Below are positions 1-7,712 of a stretch of DNA of 64,000 bases, piece by piece. The notes below the pieces were generated by a model, which was not told where the DNA came from, searched no databases, and saw nothing but the letters and a program-made list of their open reading frames with translations. Origin of the DNA: Rhodobacter aestuarii (GTDB taxonomy: Bacteria > Pseudomonadota > Alphaproteobacteria > Rhodobacterales > Rhodobacteraceae); NCBI RefSeq assembly GCF_900156655.1, contig NZ_FTOG01000002.1, positions 1-64,000 of the forward strand. The letters run 5' to 3'. Position numbers and translations under genes: made by a program. Within the stretch, counting starts at the first letter, position 1; each line of letters opens with the position of its first letter.

Positions 1-263
1 AAGTGGCGGATGACGTCGGTGACGTCCTGATAGTTCCGCCCCAGCCTGTCGACCCAGCGCACCACCAGCACATCGCCCCGGTGTAACATGTCGAAGAGGC
101 GTTTGCCCTCGGGGCGTTCCGCCAGCGGCACCGAGACACCGGAGACGCCATGATCGACCACCACCTTATCGAAGGTGAAGCCTGCGGCCTCGGCCTGGGC
201 CAATTGGTGGCTGCTGTTCTGGTCCTCGGTGGAGACACGGGCGTAAAGAATGGTGCGGGACAT
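1..263 (-). CDS. Serine recombinase (resolvase/invertase family), 5' part, cut by window edge
   Basis: The minus strand from 263 reads MSRTILYARVSTEDQ and on through GVSVPLAERPEGKRLF and VVRWVDRLGRNYQDVT, the N-terminal catalytic domain of small serine recombinases. Ser10 in YARVS is the expected nucleophile and the RLGR segment carries conserved catalytic arginines. About 87 residues are inside the window; the C-terminal helix-turn-helix lies beyond base 1. Family members resolve Tn3-type cointegrates or invert DNA. A possible res site lies just upstream at 276-340, supporting a resolvase. No transposase or terminal inverted repeat is visible, so it could also be a plasmid or phage resolvase. 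The gene is very likely part of a mobile element together with the AT-rich DNA to its right. Confidence 0.88.
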   Translation of the reverse strand, partial: MSRTILYARVSTEDQNSSHQLAQAEAAGFTFDKVVVDHGVSGVSVPLAERPEGKRLFDMLHRGDVLVVRWVDRLGRNYQDVTDVIRH

Positions 264-275
264 AGTGGCCTCAGG

Positions 276-340
276 CTGTACGGAAAGGTATTGCCCGATA
301 GAAGACCTGTACGAAAGCAAAAGTCAACCCTTACGGACAG
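276..340. promoter_or_regulatory. Possible res site / recombinase-binding repeats
   Basis: Three copies of a 12-13 base motif lie immediately upstream of the recombinase start: CTGTACGGAAAGG at 276-288, CTGTACGAAAGC at 307-318, and the inverse of CTGTCCGTAAGG at 329-340. Two direct and one inverted copy next to a serine recombinase gene is how res sites and tnpR operators are built. The motif match is read directly; binding is inferred. Confidence 0.5.
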
Positions 341-728
341 ACTTTTCGGGCATTTCTGAGGTGTACGCTACGGTATAGCCTAGCGGTCACCGATGCGCTG
401 GGCAGGGAGAGGCCCCCGAAGGATGACAAAGCGGGGCCGTTGGCGGGCACGGCGATGACCACGGCGACCGCCGCCGCCCCTGAGCAAGGCTTTGACCGCC
501 TCGGCCTGGGTCATCCACCCCCACCGGGGGATAGGCGCGGGCAGCAGGTATCTATCTTGAGGTCGCAGATTTTTGCGAAAATCTAAATGGCATATCCATT
601 ATTTTCTTCATGCCACTCCGAATGGCATTCCAAATTCGAAGTTATTAAACGTGTCGATAGGTGAGATGCACATTCTGTCAGTCACTAATTTTCACGCGTG
701 TGGTTTCGAATGCCACGCGCCACGGATG
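341..728. other. Gene-poor junction between recombinase and OLD gene
   Basis: Composition changes sharply here: 400-540 is GC-rich and 541-728 is AT-rich, which may mark an insertion boundary. A 44-codon minus-strand ORF (514-380) exists but resembles nothing known. No transposase, tRNA or terminator was recognised. Confidence 0.4.
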
Positions 729-2600
729 TTATGCGTCTAGCGAAAACAAAATGCGACTAAGAACTGATCTTATTCTCTCGGTAGACATGTTAATGCACGC
801 TTCACTGAAAGCGGCCTTGCAATTGTCATCAACACCTCTCGAGTAAAACCAATCGATATTACCCTTGTTCAAACCTGTGATCTTTCGACTTAAAGCTTGG
901 TTGCTTTTTACACCATCCCATATATCACCTTGAATCGTGTCATCCAATGCTAGTCCCGGAATTTTATTTTGGGCATTTAGTATGCTTTCGTACGCTGCTG
1001 CAGCTTCATGCGCAGGAAACATGAATTCCATTGGATGAAACGCATTGCTTTCACTCAGATTCCATCTAGCGAGGAATTCCCGATAATCATCGTCTAGTGG
1101 CAAAATCCAGGTCCAGACATCTTTCGCGAATTGAACCGGCTCGATAAGTGCCTTGGCATTTTGGTTGCTTATTTTTTCCGCGGCACCTCGACCCGCCTTA
1201 TCATTATCAAATAAAAAGAAAATTGGGGTGCCGGGAGTGATGCCACCGCCACGCAAGACGGATGTTATTATCGCATGCGCAGTTTTCGGCGTCCCTCCTA
1301 ACGTGGAAACATTTACTGCATCCTTCTTATTCATGGCGTCGAGGATTTTCTCAACCACATATTTATCATGTATTCCCTCTGTGTAGAGCGTTGGACGCTC
1401 GAGATTTTCAATCTGCGCCTTCATAGCCGTAATTTCTTCTGCAAGCGCTTCGGTGCGAGCTTGCTCGCTGGCAATCATTTCGTTAAGTTCAGCAACGTGT
1501 TTGATGATGTAAGGAAGTCGGAGCAAGCCCGCGCCTTCCATGACTTTCTCAGTTTGCATGATGTCATCTATCGGCGTTATGGCATCTTCAGGGTACACGT
1601 TTCCGTCGTCATTGGACTCCTGCTTTGTAACAAAAAATCTCTTTACGCTTTCCCCATGGAGCTCGTCTGCTTCTGCGAGATAAAATGCGGGCGAATGGCT
1701 TGTGATGAAAACCTGAGTATCCTCTCTAGTGGAGAACGCTTTAAATCTTCTAGCCTCTGATGATGCGGCCTCCAAGTCCAGTGAATTCTCGGGCTCCTCA
1801 AACCCCCAAACGAATAACTTTTTCCTGCTTTCCGACTCATTTATGAAGCGTAGAATTTCAGGAATATATCGTGCCTTTATGCCATCACCCTTTTGGCGAA
1901 GCAGAGAATGCTGCCCAATGCCAACAGAAAAGTCGAGATTTCGGAAAAGCCTCTCCATATCAGTTGGAGGAGATAGCACGGCATTTCCCGGAATGACATT
2001 TGATATGCTGTTGGTTAAATTTGCAGCCTCCTCCCCTATCGCGGAAATAAAATGGTTTGTTTTCTGGATGAACTTTGCATTTTGCGAGATGGCGCCGTAC
2101 ATTCGCTCAATTAGACGTGCAAATGAGTCCCGATCTTTGATGGCCGGAATGTACGCGAAATCTATGTCATTGAGAAACCGAGTCAATTGCGTCTTTTTGC
2201 TAGAAGTGAAGTCCGCTTTTCCTATCAACTCTTTTCCATTTATTATCCAGGCTTCATCCGGTATCTTGCCTGTAGAGTTCCACTGACGTTTTATTACCAC
2301 CTTTTCTCCGAGGGTGCCTGCATATTTGGGAGGGGTATTGAAGGTGACCTTGATCCAAACAAATTTTTTGGCTGATGTTTTTCTGGCGTCTGATAAGTTC
2401 ATTGAGAAATCAAAGTGAGTTCGGTATTCGGCATCGCCATCATCAACTTTGTTGTTGAAAAATAAATTTAGCGCTTTTAGTAAATTTGACTTCCCGCTAT
2501 CATTGCGCCCGAATATTATATTGAGATCTTTTGTTTGATCTAGCTGCGCAGAAAATAGAGATCTAAAATAGTGAACTTCAATCTTATCTATTATGCGCAT
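729..2600 (-). CDS. OLD-family ATP-dependent nuclease (AAA/ABC-type ATPase plus TOPRIM)
   Basis: A 623-residue protein. The N-terminus has a Walker A loop GRNDSGKSN (residues 31-39), a Walker B-like strand FVWGFEEPE (263-271) followed by a D-loop, and a switch histidine in ITSHSP (about 299-304). A probable coiled coil covers 364-402. The C-terminal part has TOPRIM landmarks: Glu408 in LYTEGIHD and the acidic pair in FDNDKAG (465, 467). This is the OLD (overcoming lysogenization defect) layout, also seen in GajA of Gabija and in retron or phage-exclusion effectors. The start at 2600 was chosen over one 22 codons upstream because a GAGG lies just before it and the protein then begins with a standard first strand. 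No UvrD-like helicase, reverse transcriptase or methylase is next to it, so it appears to act alone. Its AT-rich composition and recombinase neighbour indicate horizontal transfer. Antiphage function is inferred. Confidence 0.85.
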   Translation of the reverse strand: MRIIDKIEVHYFRSLFSAQLDQTKDLNIIFGRNDSGKSNLLKALNLFFNNKVDDGDAEYRTHFDFSMNLSDARKTSAKKFVWIKVTFNTPPKYAGTLGEKVVIKRQWNSTGKIPDEAWIINGKELIGKADFTSSKKTQLTRFLNDIDFAYIPAIKDRDSFARLIERMYGAISQNAKFIQKTNHFISAIGEEAANLTNSISNVIPGNAVLSPPTDMERLFRNLDFSVGIGQHSLLRQKGDGIKARYIPEILRFINESESRKKLFVWGFEEPENSLDLEAASSEARRFKAFSTREDTQVFITSHSPAFYLAEADELHGESVKRFFVTKQESNDDGNVYPEDAITPIDDIMQTEKVMEGAGLLRLPYIIKHVAELNEMIASEQARTEALAEEITAMKAQIENLERPTLYTEGIHDKYVVEKILDAMNKKDAVNVSTLGGTPKTAHAIITSVLRGGGITPGTPIFFLFDNDKAGRGAAEKISNQNAKALIEPVQFAKDVWTWILPLDDDYREFLARWNLSESNAFHPMEFMFPAHEAAAAYESILNAQNKIPGLALDDTIQGDIWDGVKSNQALSRKITGLNKGNIDWFYSRGVDDNCKAAFSEACINMSTERIRSVLSRILFSLDA

Positions 2601-2746
2601 GGCAACCTCAAACGATAACGAAATTCGTGTTGACCTATAAATGCACCCAATGTGTTCATTGGGCAATAGCGATCTAACCTACGGCGAAGACGTGCGCTGA
2701 GGTATCGTTGTCAACTCGCACGGATTGCTAGAGACACATTCAACAC

Positions 2747-2773
2747 CTTCCAGCTTCCAGCTTCCAGCTTCCA
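2747..2773. repeat. Tandem heptamer repeat CTTCCAG
   Basis: Nearly four perfect back-to-back copies of CTTCCAG lie about 150 bases upstream of the OLD gene start. Such a simple repeat can change copy number by slippage. It could affect transcription of the OLD gene, but that is conjecture. Confidence 0.8.
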
Positions 2774-3366
2774 ATTATAATCACGCTTCGACGAAGACAG
2801 TCTACTGCGCTATCGATCATCCCCGTAGTGACAACGCACCGTAAGATCGTTTTATACCGCAAAGTTGTAAATTTCATGCGGCGTGTAAGATGTAGCCAAC
2901 ACATATTTTGTATTTAGAACAGATCAAATCGGAGGCCGTGAAGGAGGGGCAAAGCTACCACTATGCTTTTTCACGAACCCGCAAAGAAGGCGTTCAAAGC
3001 AAAACTTTGCCTGTTTGGGAGGCTATCTTCTTCGTACGGTGCCGCACCCAGAGGTAGTTATCACTTGCCCCAGGCACGCCCCACCGAGTTTCTACACAAA
3101 GCTTGACGGGCTGAAAATTTTTCCGTTATATATCAACAGCAAAGCCGCAAAAAACTGGAATTCAATCCTCTCTTGCAGCACCATATTTTCTTATTATATG
3201 TCAAGAAGTTGACCTCTATCAGAGGCTTAAGTTGAATTCGGTTCTACACCGAGGTTCTATACAATGCTCCTTCCGATGAGTCGTCCGCACAAGAACCCTC
3301 AGACTGGGGTCTCATCTCGGCACCCTAGATATCGTCATTAGCGCCGCGCGCTACTCGCGATCATTT

Positions 3367-3388
3367 GGCGCGGCATTGCTGCCGCGCC
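3367..3388 (-). terminator. Hairpin downstream of peroxiredoxin gene
   Basis: Perfect 9-bp stem GGCGCGGCA / TGCCGCGCC with a 4-base loop, 12 bases beyond the peroxiredoxin stop. There is no clear T-tract, so it is a weak intrinsic terminator or an mRNA-stabilising end. Confidence 0.5.
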
Positions 3389-3400
3389 GGAAGTTTCCCC

Positions 3401-4051
3401 TTAAAGCGCGCGGGTGGAGAAATACCAATCGACCGTGTTGTAACCTTCCGAGGCGCGGGCTTCGGCGGCTTCGGGCGTGGCAGGGGGCGGCACGATCACC
3501 GCGTCGCCCGGACGCCAATTTTCCGGCATCGCGCATTGATGCTCTTGAGCCGTTTGCAGCGCGATCAGCAGGCGCAGGATTTCGTCGATCTGGCGGCCCG
3601 TCACCATCGGATAGTAGAGCATCGCGCGCAGATTGCCCTGCGGGTCGATGATGAAGGTTGCGCGCACCGCCGAGGTGTCGGAGGCGCCGGGCTGGATCAT
3701 GCCATAGGCCTGCGCCACCTTCATCGACAGATCGGCGATGATCGGGAAGGTGATCTCGACGCCGAATTTCTCCTTGATGTTGCGCATCCAGGCGATGTGC
3801 GAATAGTGGCTGTCGATCGAGAGGCCCAGAAGCGCGCAGTTGCGCGCCTCGAATTCGGGCTGAAGCTTCGCGAAGGCGATGAATTCGGTGGTGCAGACCG
3901 GTGTGAAATCGGCCGGATGCGAGAACAGGATCAGCCATTTTCCGGCATAATCGGAAAGCTTGCGCTGGCCATGCGTGGTGGGCGCGTCGAAGGCGGGCGC
4001 CGGGGCGTTGAGTTGCGGCATCGGCAGGGCGGTGGGGGTGTCGGTCGTCAT
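3401..4051 (-). CDS. 1-Cys (Prx6-type) peroxiredoxin
   Basis: A 216-residue thiol peroxidase that reduces hydrogen peroxide and organic peroxides in the cytoplasm. The peroxidatic cysteine is Cys53 in SHPADFTPVCTTE, the diagnostic active-site block. The long C-terminal extension ending in YNTVDWYFSTRAL is typical of the Prx6 subgroup rather than of AhpC. The start at 4051 is set by an AGGAGG eight bases upstream; 36 codons of open frame before it are excluded. It is transcribed divergently from an OxyR-like regulator, and an OxyR-like tetrad site lies in the shared 93-base gap, so peroxide induction is likely. Confidence 0.92.
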   Translation of the reverse strand: MTTDTPTALPMPQLNAPAPAFDAPTTHGQRKLSDYAGKWLILFSHPADFTPVCTTEFIAFAKLQPEFEARNCALLGLSIDSHYSHIAWMRNIKEKFGVEITFPIIADLSMKVAQAYGMIQPGASDTSAVRATFIIDPQGNLRAMLYYPMVTGRQIDEILRLLIALQTAQEHQCAMPENWRPGDAVIVPPPATPEAAEARASEGYNTVDWYFSTRAL

Positions 4052-4100
4052 CGGAGATCCTCCTGGGTTGCGTTGCGGAAGATCTAGCCTCGGGTACATC

Positions 4101-4137
4101 ATAGTTGAAATTGATTGTGCGGCGATCTGTGATAGAT
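4101..4137. promoter_or_regulatory. OxyR-like binding site between divergent genes
   Basis: Four ATAG/CTAT-like quartets occur at exact 11-base spacing: ATAG (4101), TGAT (4112), CGAT (4123), AGAT (4134), each separated by 7 bases. This is the spacing of the OxyR tetramer consensus, although only the first quartet matches perfectly. It sits between the peroxiredoxin start and the regulator start. Confidence 0.5.
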
Positions 4138-4144
4138 AAAGCCA

Positions 4145-5071
4145 ATGTATATGCCGCATCTCACCCTGCGCCAGTTGCGCTTTCTGGTCGCGCTGGCCGA
4201 TACGCTCAGTTTCTCGCGCGCGGCCGAGATCTGCGCTGTGACGCAGCCGACGCTTTCGACCGCTTTGGCAGAGCTTGAGGCGCGGCTTGGCGTGGCCCTA
4301 GCCGAGCGCACCCGGCGCAGCGTGATCCTGACGCCTCTGGGCAGCGAGATCGCGGCGCGGGCGCGGGCTCTGTTGCTGGCGGCGCAGGAGATCGAAGACC
4401 TTGCCCGCGCGCAGGCCGCGCCAGAGGGCGGCGATCTGCGGCTTGGCGCCATTCCCACCATCGGTCCCTATCTGATCCCGCGCGCGCTGCCCGGCCTGCG
4501 CGCGCGCTTTCCCGATCTGCGGCTGTTCCTGCGCGAGGAAATGACCGAAAGCCTGATTGCCGGGCTGACGGCGGGGCGACTCGATCTGATCTTGTTCGCG
4601 CTGCCCTTCGAGGCCGAGGGGATCGAGGTGATGGACCTGTTCGACGACGGCTATCACCTTGCTGCGCCGCCCGGCACTTTAGGACCCGGCTCTTTAGGCG
4701 CGGGCGAGGTGCGGGCCGAGGCGCTGGAGGGGGCGCGGCTGATGCTGCTCGAGCGCGGCCACTGCCTGCAACGCCATGCGCTTTCGGCCTTTCCCGACCG
4801 CAACATCGCGCAAGACGACAGTTTCGCGGCAACCTCGCTGCCGACCCTGATCGCGATGGTCGGCGAGGGGCTCGGGATCACGCTTCTGCCCGATCTTGCG
4901 ATCGCGGCCGGGGGGGGGGCGGGGGCAGAGATCGACACCGCGCCGCTGCCCGAGGCCTGCCCGCGCCGGGTGGTGCTGGGCTGGCGCAAGACCTCGGCGA
5001 AAGCTCCGCTTTACCGCCGCATCGGGGCGGAGCTGATCGAAGCGCGCAAGATCATGAGCGAAATGCCTTAA
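4145..5071 (+). CDS. OxyR-like LysR-family peroxide regulator
   Basis: A 308-residue LysR-type regulator. The N-terminal winged helix-turn-helix (about 7-65) includes FSRAAEICAVTQPTLSTALAELE, close to OxyR. The effector domain contains LMLLERGHCLQRHAL, aligning with the redox loop of OxyR. Cys207 matches the sensing Cys199 of E. coli, but the position of the partner Cys208 is Phe216, so the usual disulfide cannot form there. Only two other cysteines are present (Cys30 in the HTH and Cys272). A G10 homopolymer (4910-4919) lies in the coding sequence and would shift the frame if it slipped. A second start at 4151 is possible; neither has a strong ribosome-binding site. It is divergent from a peroxiredoxin gene, so it probably controls it. 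The stop overlaps the 3' end of hmuV by four bases, tail to tail. Confidence 0.82.
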   Translation: MYMPHLTLRQLRFLVALADTLSFSRAAEICAVTQPTLSTALAELEARLGVALAERTRRSVILTPLGSEIAARARALLLAAQEIEDLARAQAAPEGGDLRLGAIPTIGPYLIPRALPGLRARFPDLRLFLREEMTESLIAGLTAGRLDLILFALPFEAEGIEVMDLFDDGYHLAAPPGTLGPGSLGAGEVRAEALEGARLMLLERGHCLQRHALSAFPDRNIAQDDSFAATSLPTLIAMVGEGLGITLLPDLAIAAGGGAGAEIDTAPLPEACPRRVVLGWRKTSAKAPLYRRIGAELIEARKIMSEMP

Positions 5072-5847
5072 AGCATCGTGGCAACCTGGGGCAAAAGCCA
5101 AACCCCGTCTTTGGGGGCGGTGTTCATGCAAAGCTGGCAGCGATAGGCGCGCGACAGAAGTGGCGCGGTCATCACCTCGGCGGGCGAACCGGCGGCTGAA
5201 ATCTTGCCCGCCTCCATCAACACCATCTGTTCGGCATGCATCGCTGTGAGGTTGAGATCATGCATCACGGCAATCACCCCGCCGCCCGCATCGGCAAAGC
5301 GGCGCAGCACGGCCATCACCTGTAGTTGGTGACCAATGTCGAGCGCGGCCACCGGCTCATCGACGAAAAGCCAAGCAGGGCGCCCTTCATACACAGGGGC
5401 CCAGACCTGTGCGCGGACCCGAGCCAGATGCCCGCGTGCCTGCTCACCGCCGGACATATCATGGAAGAAGCCGTCGATTTTATCTGCAAGACCAACCTCT
5501 TCAAGCGCGGCTTCGACCACACCGGGCAGATGCGCGGCATTGCCAGACGCATGGCCCATCGCCACCACTTCGCGCAGCGTGAAAGGAAAGCCGACCGAAA
5601 CCGATTGCGGCAGCACGGCGCGACGTCGTGCAAGCGCGCGCGCAGAGAGCGTGGTGAGCGAAACACCTTCGAGCCGCACCACCCCCGCGCCCGCCAGATC
5701 CCCCGTCAGGCGGCGCAAAAGCGTGGTCTTGCCAGAGCCGTTTGGCCCGACGATGGCGGTGATTTCTCCCGGTCGCGCCCGCAGATGCACCGCCTGCAAC
5801 ACCGCGCGCCCGCCCAAAGTTGCGCCAAGCTGTTCGGCCTCCAGCAT
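5068..5847 (-). CDS. hmuV: Haem ABC transporter ATP-binding protein HmuV
   Basis: A 259-residue ATPase that powers haem import through HmuU. Walker A is GPNGSGKTT (residues 34-42), the signature is MSGGEQARGHLARV and Walker B ends in WLFVDEPVAALD, followed by an H-loop in VMHDLNL. Length and motifs match the FecE/HmuV group. It is the last gene of hmuRSTUV; its ATG begins one base after the hmuU stop, implying translational coupling. Expression should follow the iron-responsive promoter upstream of hmuR. Confidence 0.93.
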   Translation of the reverse strand: MLEAEQLGATLGGRAVLQAVHLRARPGEITAIVGPNGSGKTTLLRRLTGDLAGAGVVRLEGVSLTTLSARALARRRAVLPQSVSVGFPFTLREVVAMGHASGNAAHLPGVVEAALEEVGLADKIDGFFHDMSGGEQARGHLARVRAQVWAPVYEGRPAWLFVDEPVAALDIGHQLQVMAVLRRFADAGGGVIAVMHDLNLTAMHAEQMVLMEAGKISAAGSPAEVMTAPLLSRAYRCQLCMNTAPKDGVWLLPQVATML

Positions 5848-5848
5848 C

Positions 5849-6871
5849 TCAAATCTCCAGATGCGCGCGGCGCGCGAGCAATATCCACAAAAACACCGGC
5901 GCGCCGATCAGTGCCATCAAAATGCCAATGGGCAGTTCGGCAGGGGCCACCAAAAGCCGTGCGGCAGTATCCGCCGCGACCAGCAGCGCGGCCCCAAAAA
6001 GCGCCGAAAGCGGCAAGAGCAACCGATGCCCCGGCCCAATCGCCAAGCGTAGGATATGCGGCACAACAATGCCAAGAAATCCAATGCCGCCTGAAACCGC
6101 GACCGAGGCCCCCGTCATCGCCGCCACGGCAAGGATCGCCCCGCGTTTGACGCGCTCAACCGGCACCCCCATATGCCGCGCGACGGGCTCGCCAAGAGCC
6201 ATTGCATCCAGCCCGCGCGCCAATAGCGGGGTGCTCAAAAGCCCCAAAATCAAAATCGGCGCGGCGGCAGCAAGCTTGGGCCAATTCGCCCCCGCCAGCG
6301 AGCCAAGCCCCCAAAAGGTCAGATCGCGCAACTGCGCATCATCGGCGGCAAAGATCAAAAGCCCCGTCACGGCCCCCGCAAGAGCCCCCAGCACGATACC
6401 CGCCAAAAGCATGGTGGCAATCGAGGTTTGGCCGCGCGCGCTGGCGACACGGTAAAGGATCAACGTCGCCGCCCAGCCCCCCGCAAAAGCGAAGATCGGC
6501 ACCAAATAAATGCCCGTTGCCGCGCGCAGCGCGGCGGGCAGCGCGCCCCCCAAGACGATGGCAATCACCGCGCCAAGCCCCGCGCCAGCACCCACGCCGA
6601 CAAGACCCGGATCGGCCAAAGGATTGCGAAAGAGCCCCTGCATCAAAGCGCCGGAAACCGCGAGCCCCGCCCCCACCAGCGCGCCCAAAAGCAGGCGCGG
6701 GAGCCGGATGTCAAACAAGATCGCCCGCTCCGTTGGTGAAATCTCTCGCCAAAGCGGCTCCCAAGGCAAAAGCCCAGAGGCCCCAAGGCTCAGGCTGGCC
6801 ACCGTTGCCGCACCAAGCAACACCCCAAGGGCGCCGCCAACCACCGGAACGGGCAGACGATGCGCCGCCAT
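5849..6871 (-). CDS. hmuU: Haem ABC transporter permease HmuU (FecCD family)
   Basis: A 340-residue inner-membrane permease with about ten hydrophobic segments. Family signatures include RLPRLLLGALVGAGLAVSGALMQGLFRNPLADPGLVGVG near residues 60-100 and GGIGFLGIVVPHILRL near 265, the region that contacts the ATPase. The start at 6871 follows the hmuT stop by one base; an upstream open frame of 61 codons overlaps hmuT and is rejected. It forms the channel for haem delivered by HmuT. Confidence 0.92.
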   Translation of the reverse strand: MAAHRLPVPVVGGALGVLLGAATVASLSLGASGLLPWEPLWREISPTERAILFDIRLPRLLLGALVGAGLAVSGALMQGLFRNPLADPGLVGVGAGAGLGAVIAIVLGGALPAALRAATGIYLVPIFAFAGGWAATLILYRVASARGQTSIATMLLAGIVLGALAGAVTGLLIFAADDAQLRDLTFWGLGSLAGANWPKLAAAAPILILGLLSTPLLARGLDAMALGEPVARHMGVPVERVKRGAILAVAAMTGASVAVSGGIGFLGIVVPHILRLAIGPGHRLLLPLSALFGAALLVAADTAARLLVAPAELPIGILMALIGAPVFLWILLARRAHLEI

Positions 6872-6872
6872 T

Positions 6873-7712
6873 TTAACGCAGCTCCGGATAAAGCGCGCCA
6901 TGAAGCGCCGCAATCGCTTGCCCAGTGCGCGGGCCAAAGCCCAAAAGGAACATCCCCTCCATCTGCACCACGCGGCCCGCCTGCCCCGCCGGGGTCGCCG
7001 CAATCGCGGGATGGCTCCGATAATCGGTCTTGGCCTGTGGCCCTGCGGCACCACGTTCCATCACCAACAAAACATCGGGGGCGGCGCTCGCAATCGCCTC
7101 ATCTGTCAGCGCCTTGTACCCAGCAAAGCCCGTCAACGCGTTTTCACCGCCCGCCAGCGCGATGATCGCTTGGGCCGCAGTGTCGGAGCCTGAACCGGTG
7201 AGCCGCCCCCCAGAATTGCTTAGAAGAAACAGCACACGCGGTTTTGGCCCCGGCGCTTGGACCGCAGCAGCCCGCGCCGCAGCGATCTCATCTGCCACGC
7301 GGGCGGCCAAGATCTCCCCGTCCTGTGCCACGCCCAGCGCCTGCGCAACCGCACGGATTTTCGCAACCACCGCCTCTGGGCTATGCCCTTCTGCCACGGT
7401 GACGAGATCCACGCCTGCGCTGCGCAAGGTGGCAAGCGTTTCAGGCGGCCCCGCCCCTTCGGTGAGCAAGATCAGATCGGGGCGCACCGACAGCACGCCC
7501 TCGGGCGAAAGCTGGCGCATATAGCCCACATCGGGCAGGTCTGTGACCGTTTCGGGATAGGTTGAGGTGGTGTCGCGCCCAACAAGCCGCGCCTCTTGCC
7601 CAAGCGCGACAACGACTTCGGTCAGGCTTCCGCCGATTGAAAGCACGCGCTCCTGCGCGGCAACCGTAAGCGGCGCGAATGCGAGCAAAAGCGCAAGGAA
7701 AAGGCGGGTCAT
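6873..7712 (-). CDS. hmuT: Periplasmic haem-binding protein HmuT
   Basis: A 279-residue substrate-binding protein with a Sec signal peptide (about residues 1-18, cleaved near TVAAQ). The mature protein has the two-lobed class III fold of haem and siderophore binders. The DVGYMRQLSPEGVLSVRPDLIL segment carries the tyrosine that ligates haem iron in HmuT/PhuT/ShuT homologues. The ATG overlaps the hmuS stop in an ATGA arrangement. It hands haem from the outer-membrane receptor to HmuUV. Confidence 0.92.
   Translation of the reverse strand: MTRLFLALLLAFAPLTVAAQERVLSIGGSLTEVVVALGQEARLVGRDTTSTYPETVTDLPDVGYMRQLSPEGVLSVRPDLILLTEGAGPPETLATLRSAGVDLVTVAEGHSPEAVVAKIRAVAQALGVAQDGEILAARVADEIAAARAAAVQAPGPKPRVLFLLSNSGGRLTGSGSDTAAQAIIALAGGENALTGFAGYKALTDEAIASAAPDVLLVMERGAAGPQAKTDYRSHPAIAATPAGQAGRVVQMEGMFLLGFGPRTGQAIAALHGALYPELR

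Larger units (their letters stand above)
2601..3400. other. AT-rich region with no convincing gene
   Basis: About 800 bases between the OLD gene and the peroxiredoxin gene. The longest ORF (3015-3212, plus strand) has no recognisable motif and no good ribosome-binding site. Apart from a heptamer repeat at 2747-2773 and a hairpin at 3367-3388 I see no structured element. The low GC links it to the accessory island, whose right edge probably lies near 3340. Confidence 0.5.

Noticed and set aside
380-514. 44-codon minus-strand ORF near the recombinase
   Set aside because: Arg-rich, no family, no clear translation signal.
3015-3212. 65-codon plus-strand ORF in the AT-rich region
   Set aside because: No motif, no ribosome-binding site, random composition.
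729-3340. Gabija, PARIS or retron system
   Set aside because: Only the OLD-type protein is present; no UvrD-like helicase, separate TOPRIM partner or reverse transcriptase gene is found beside it.
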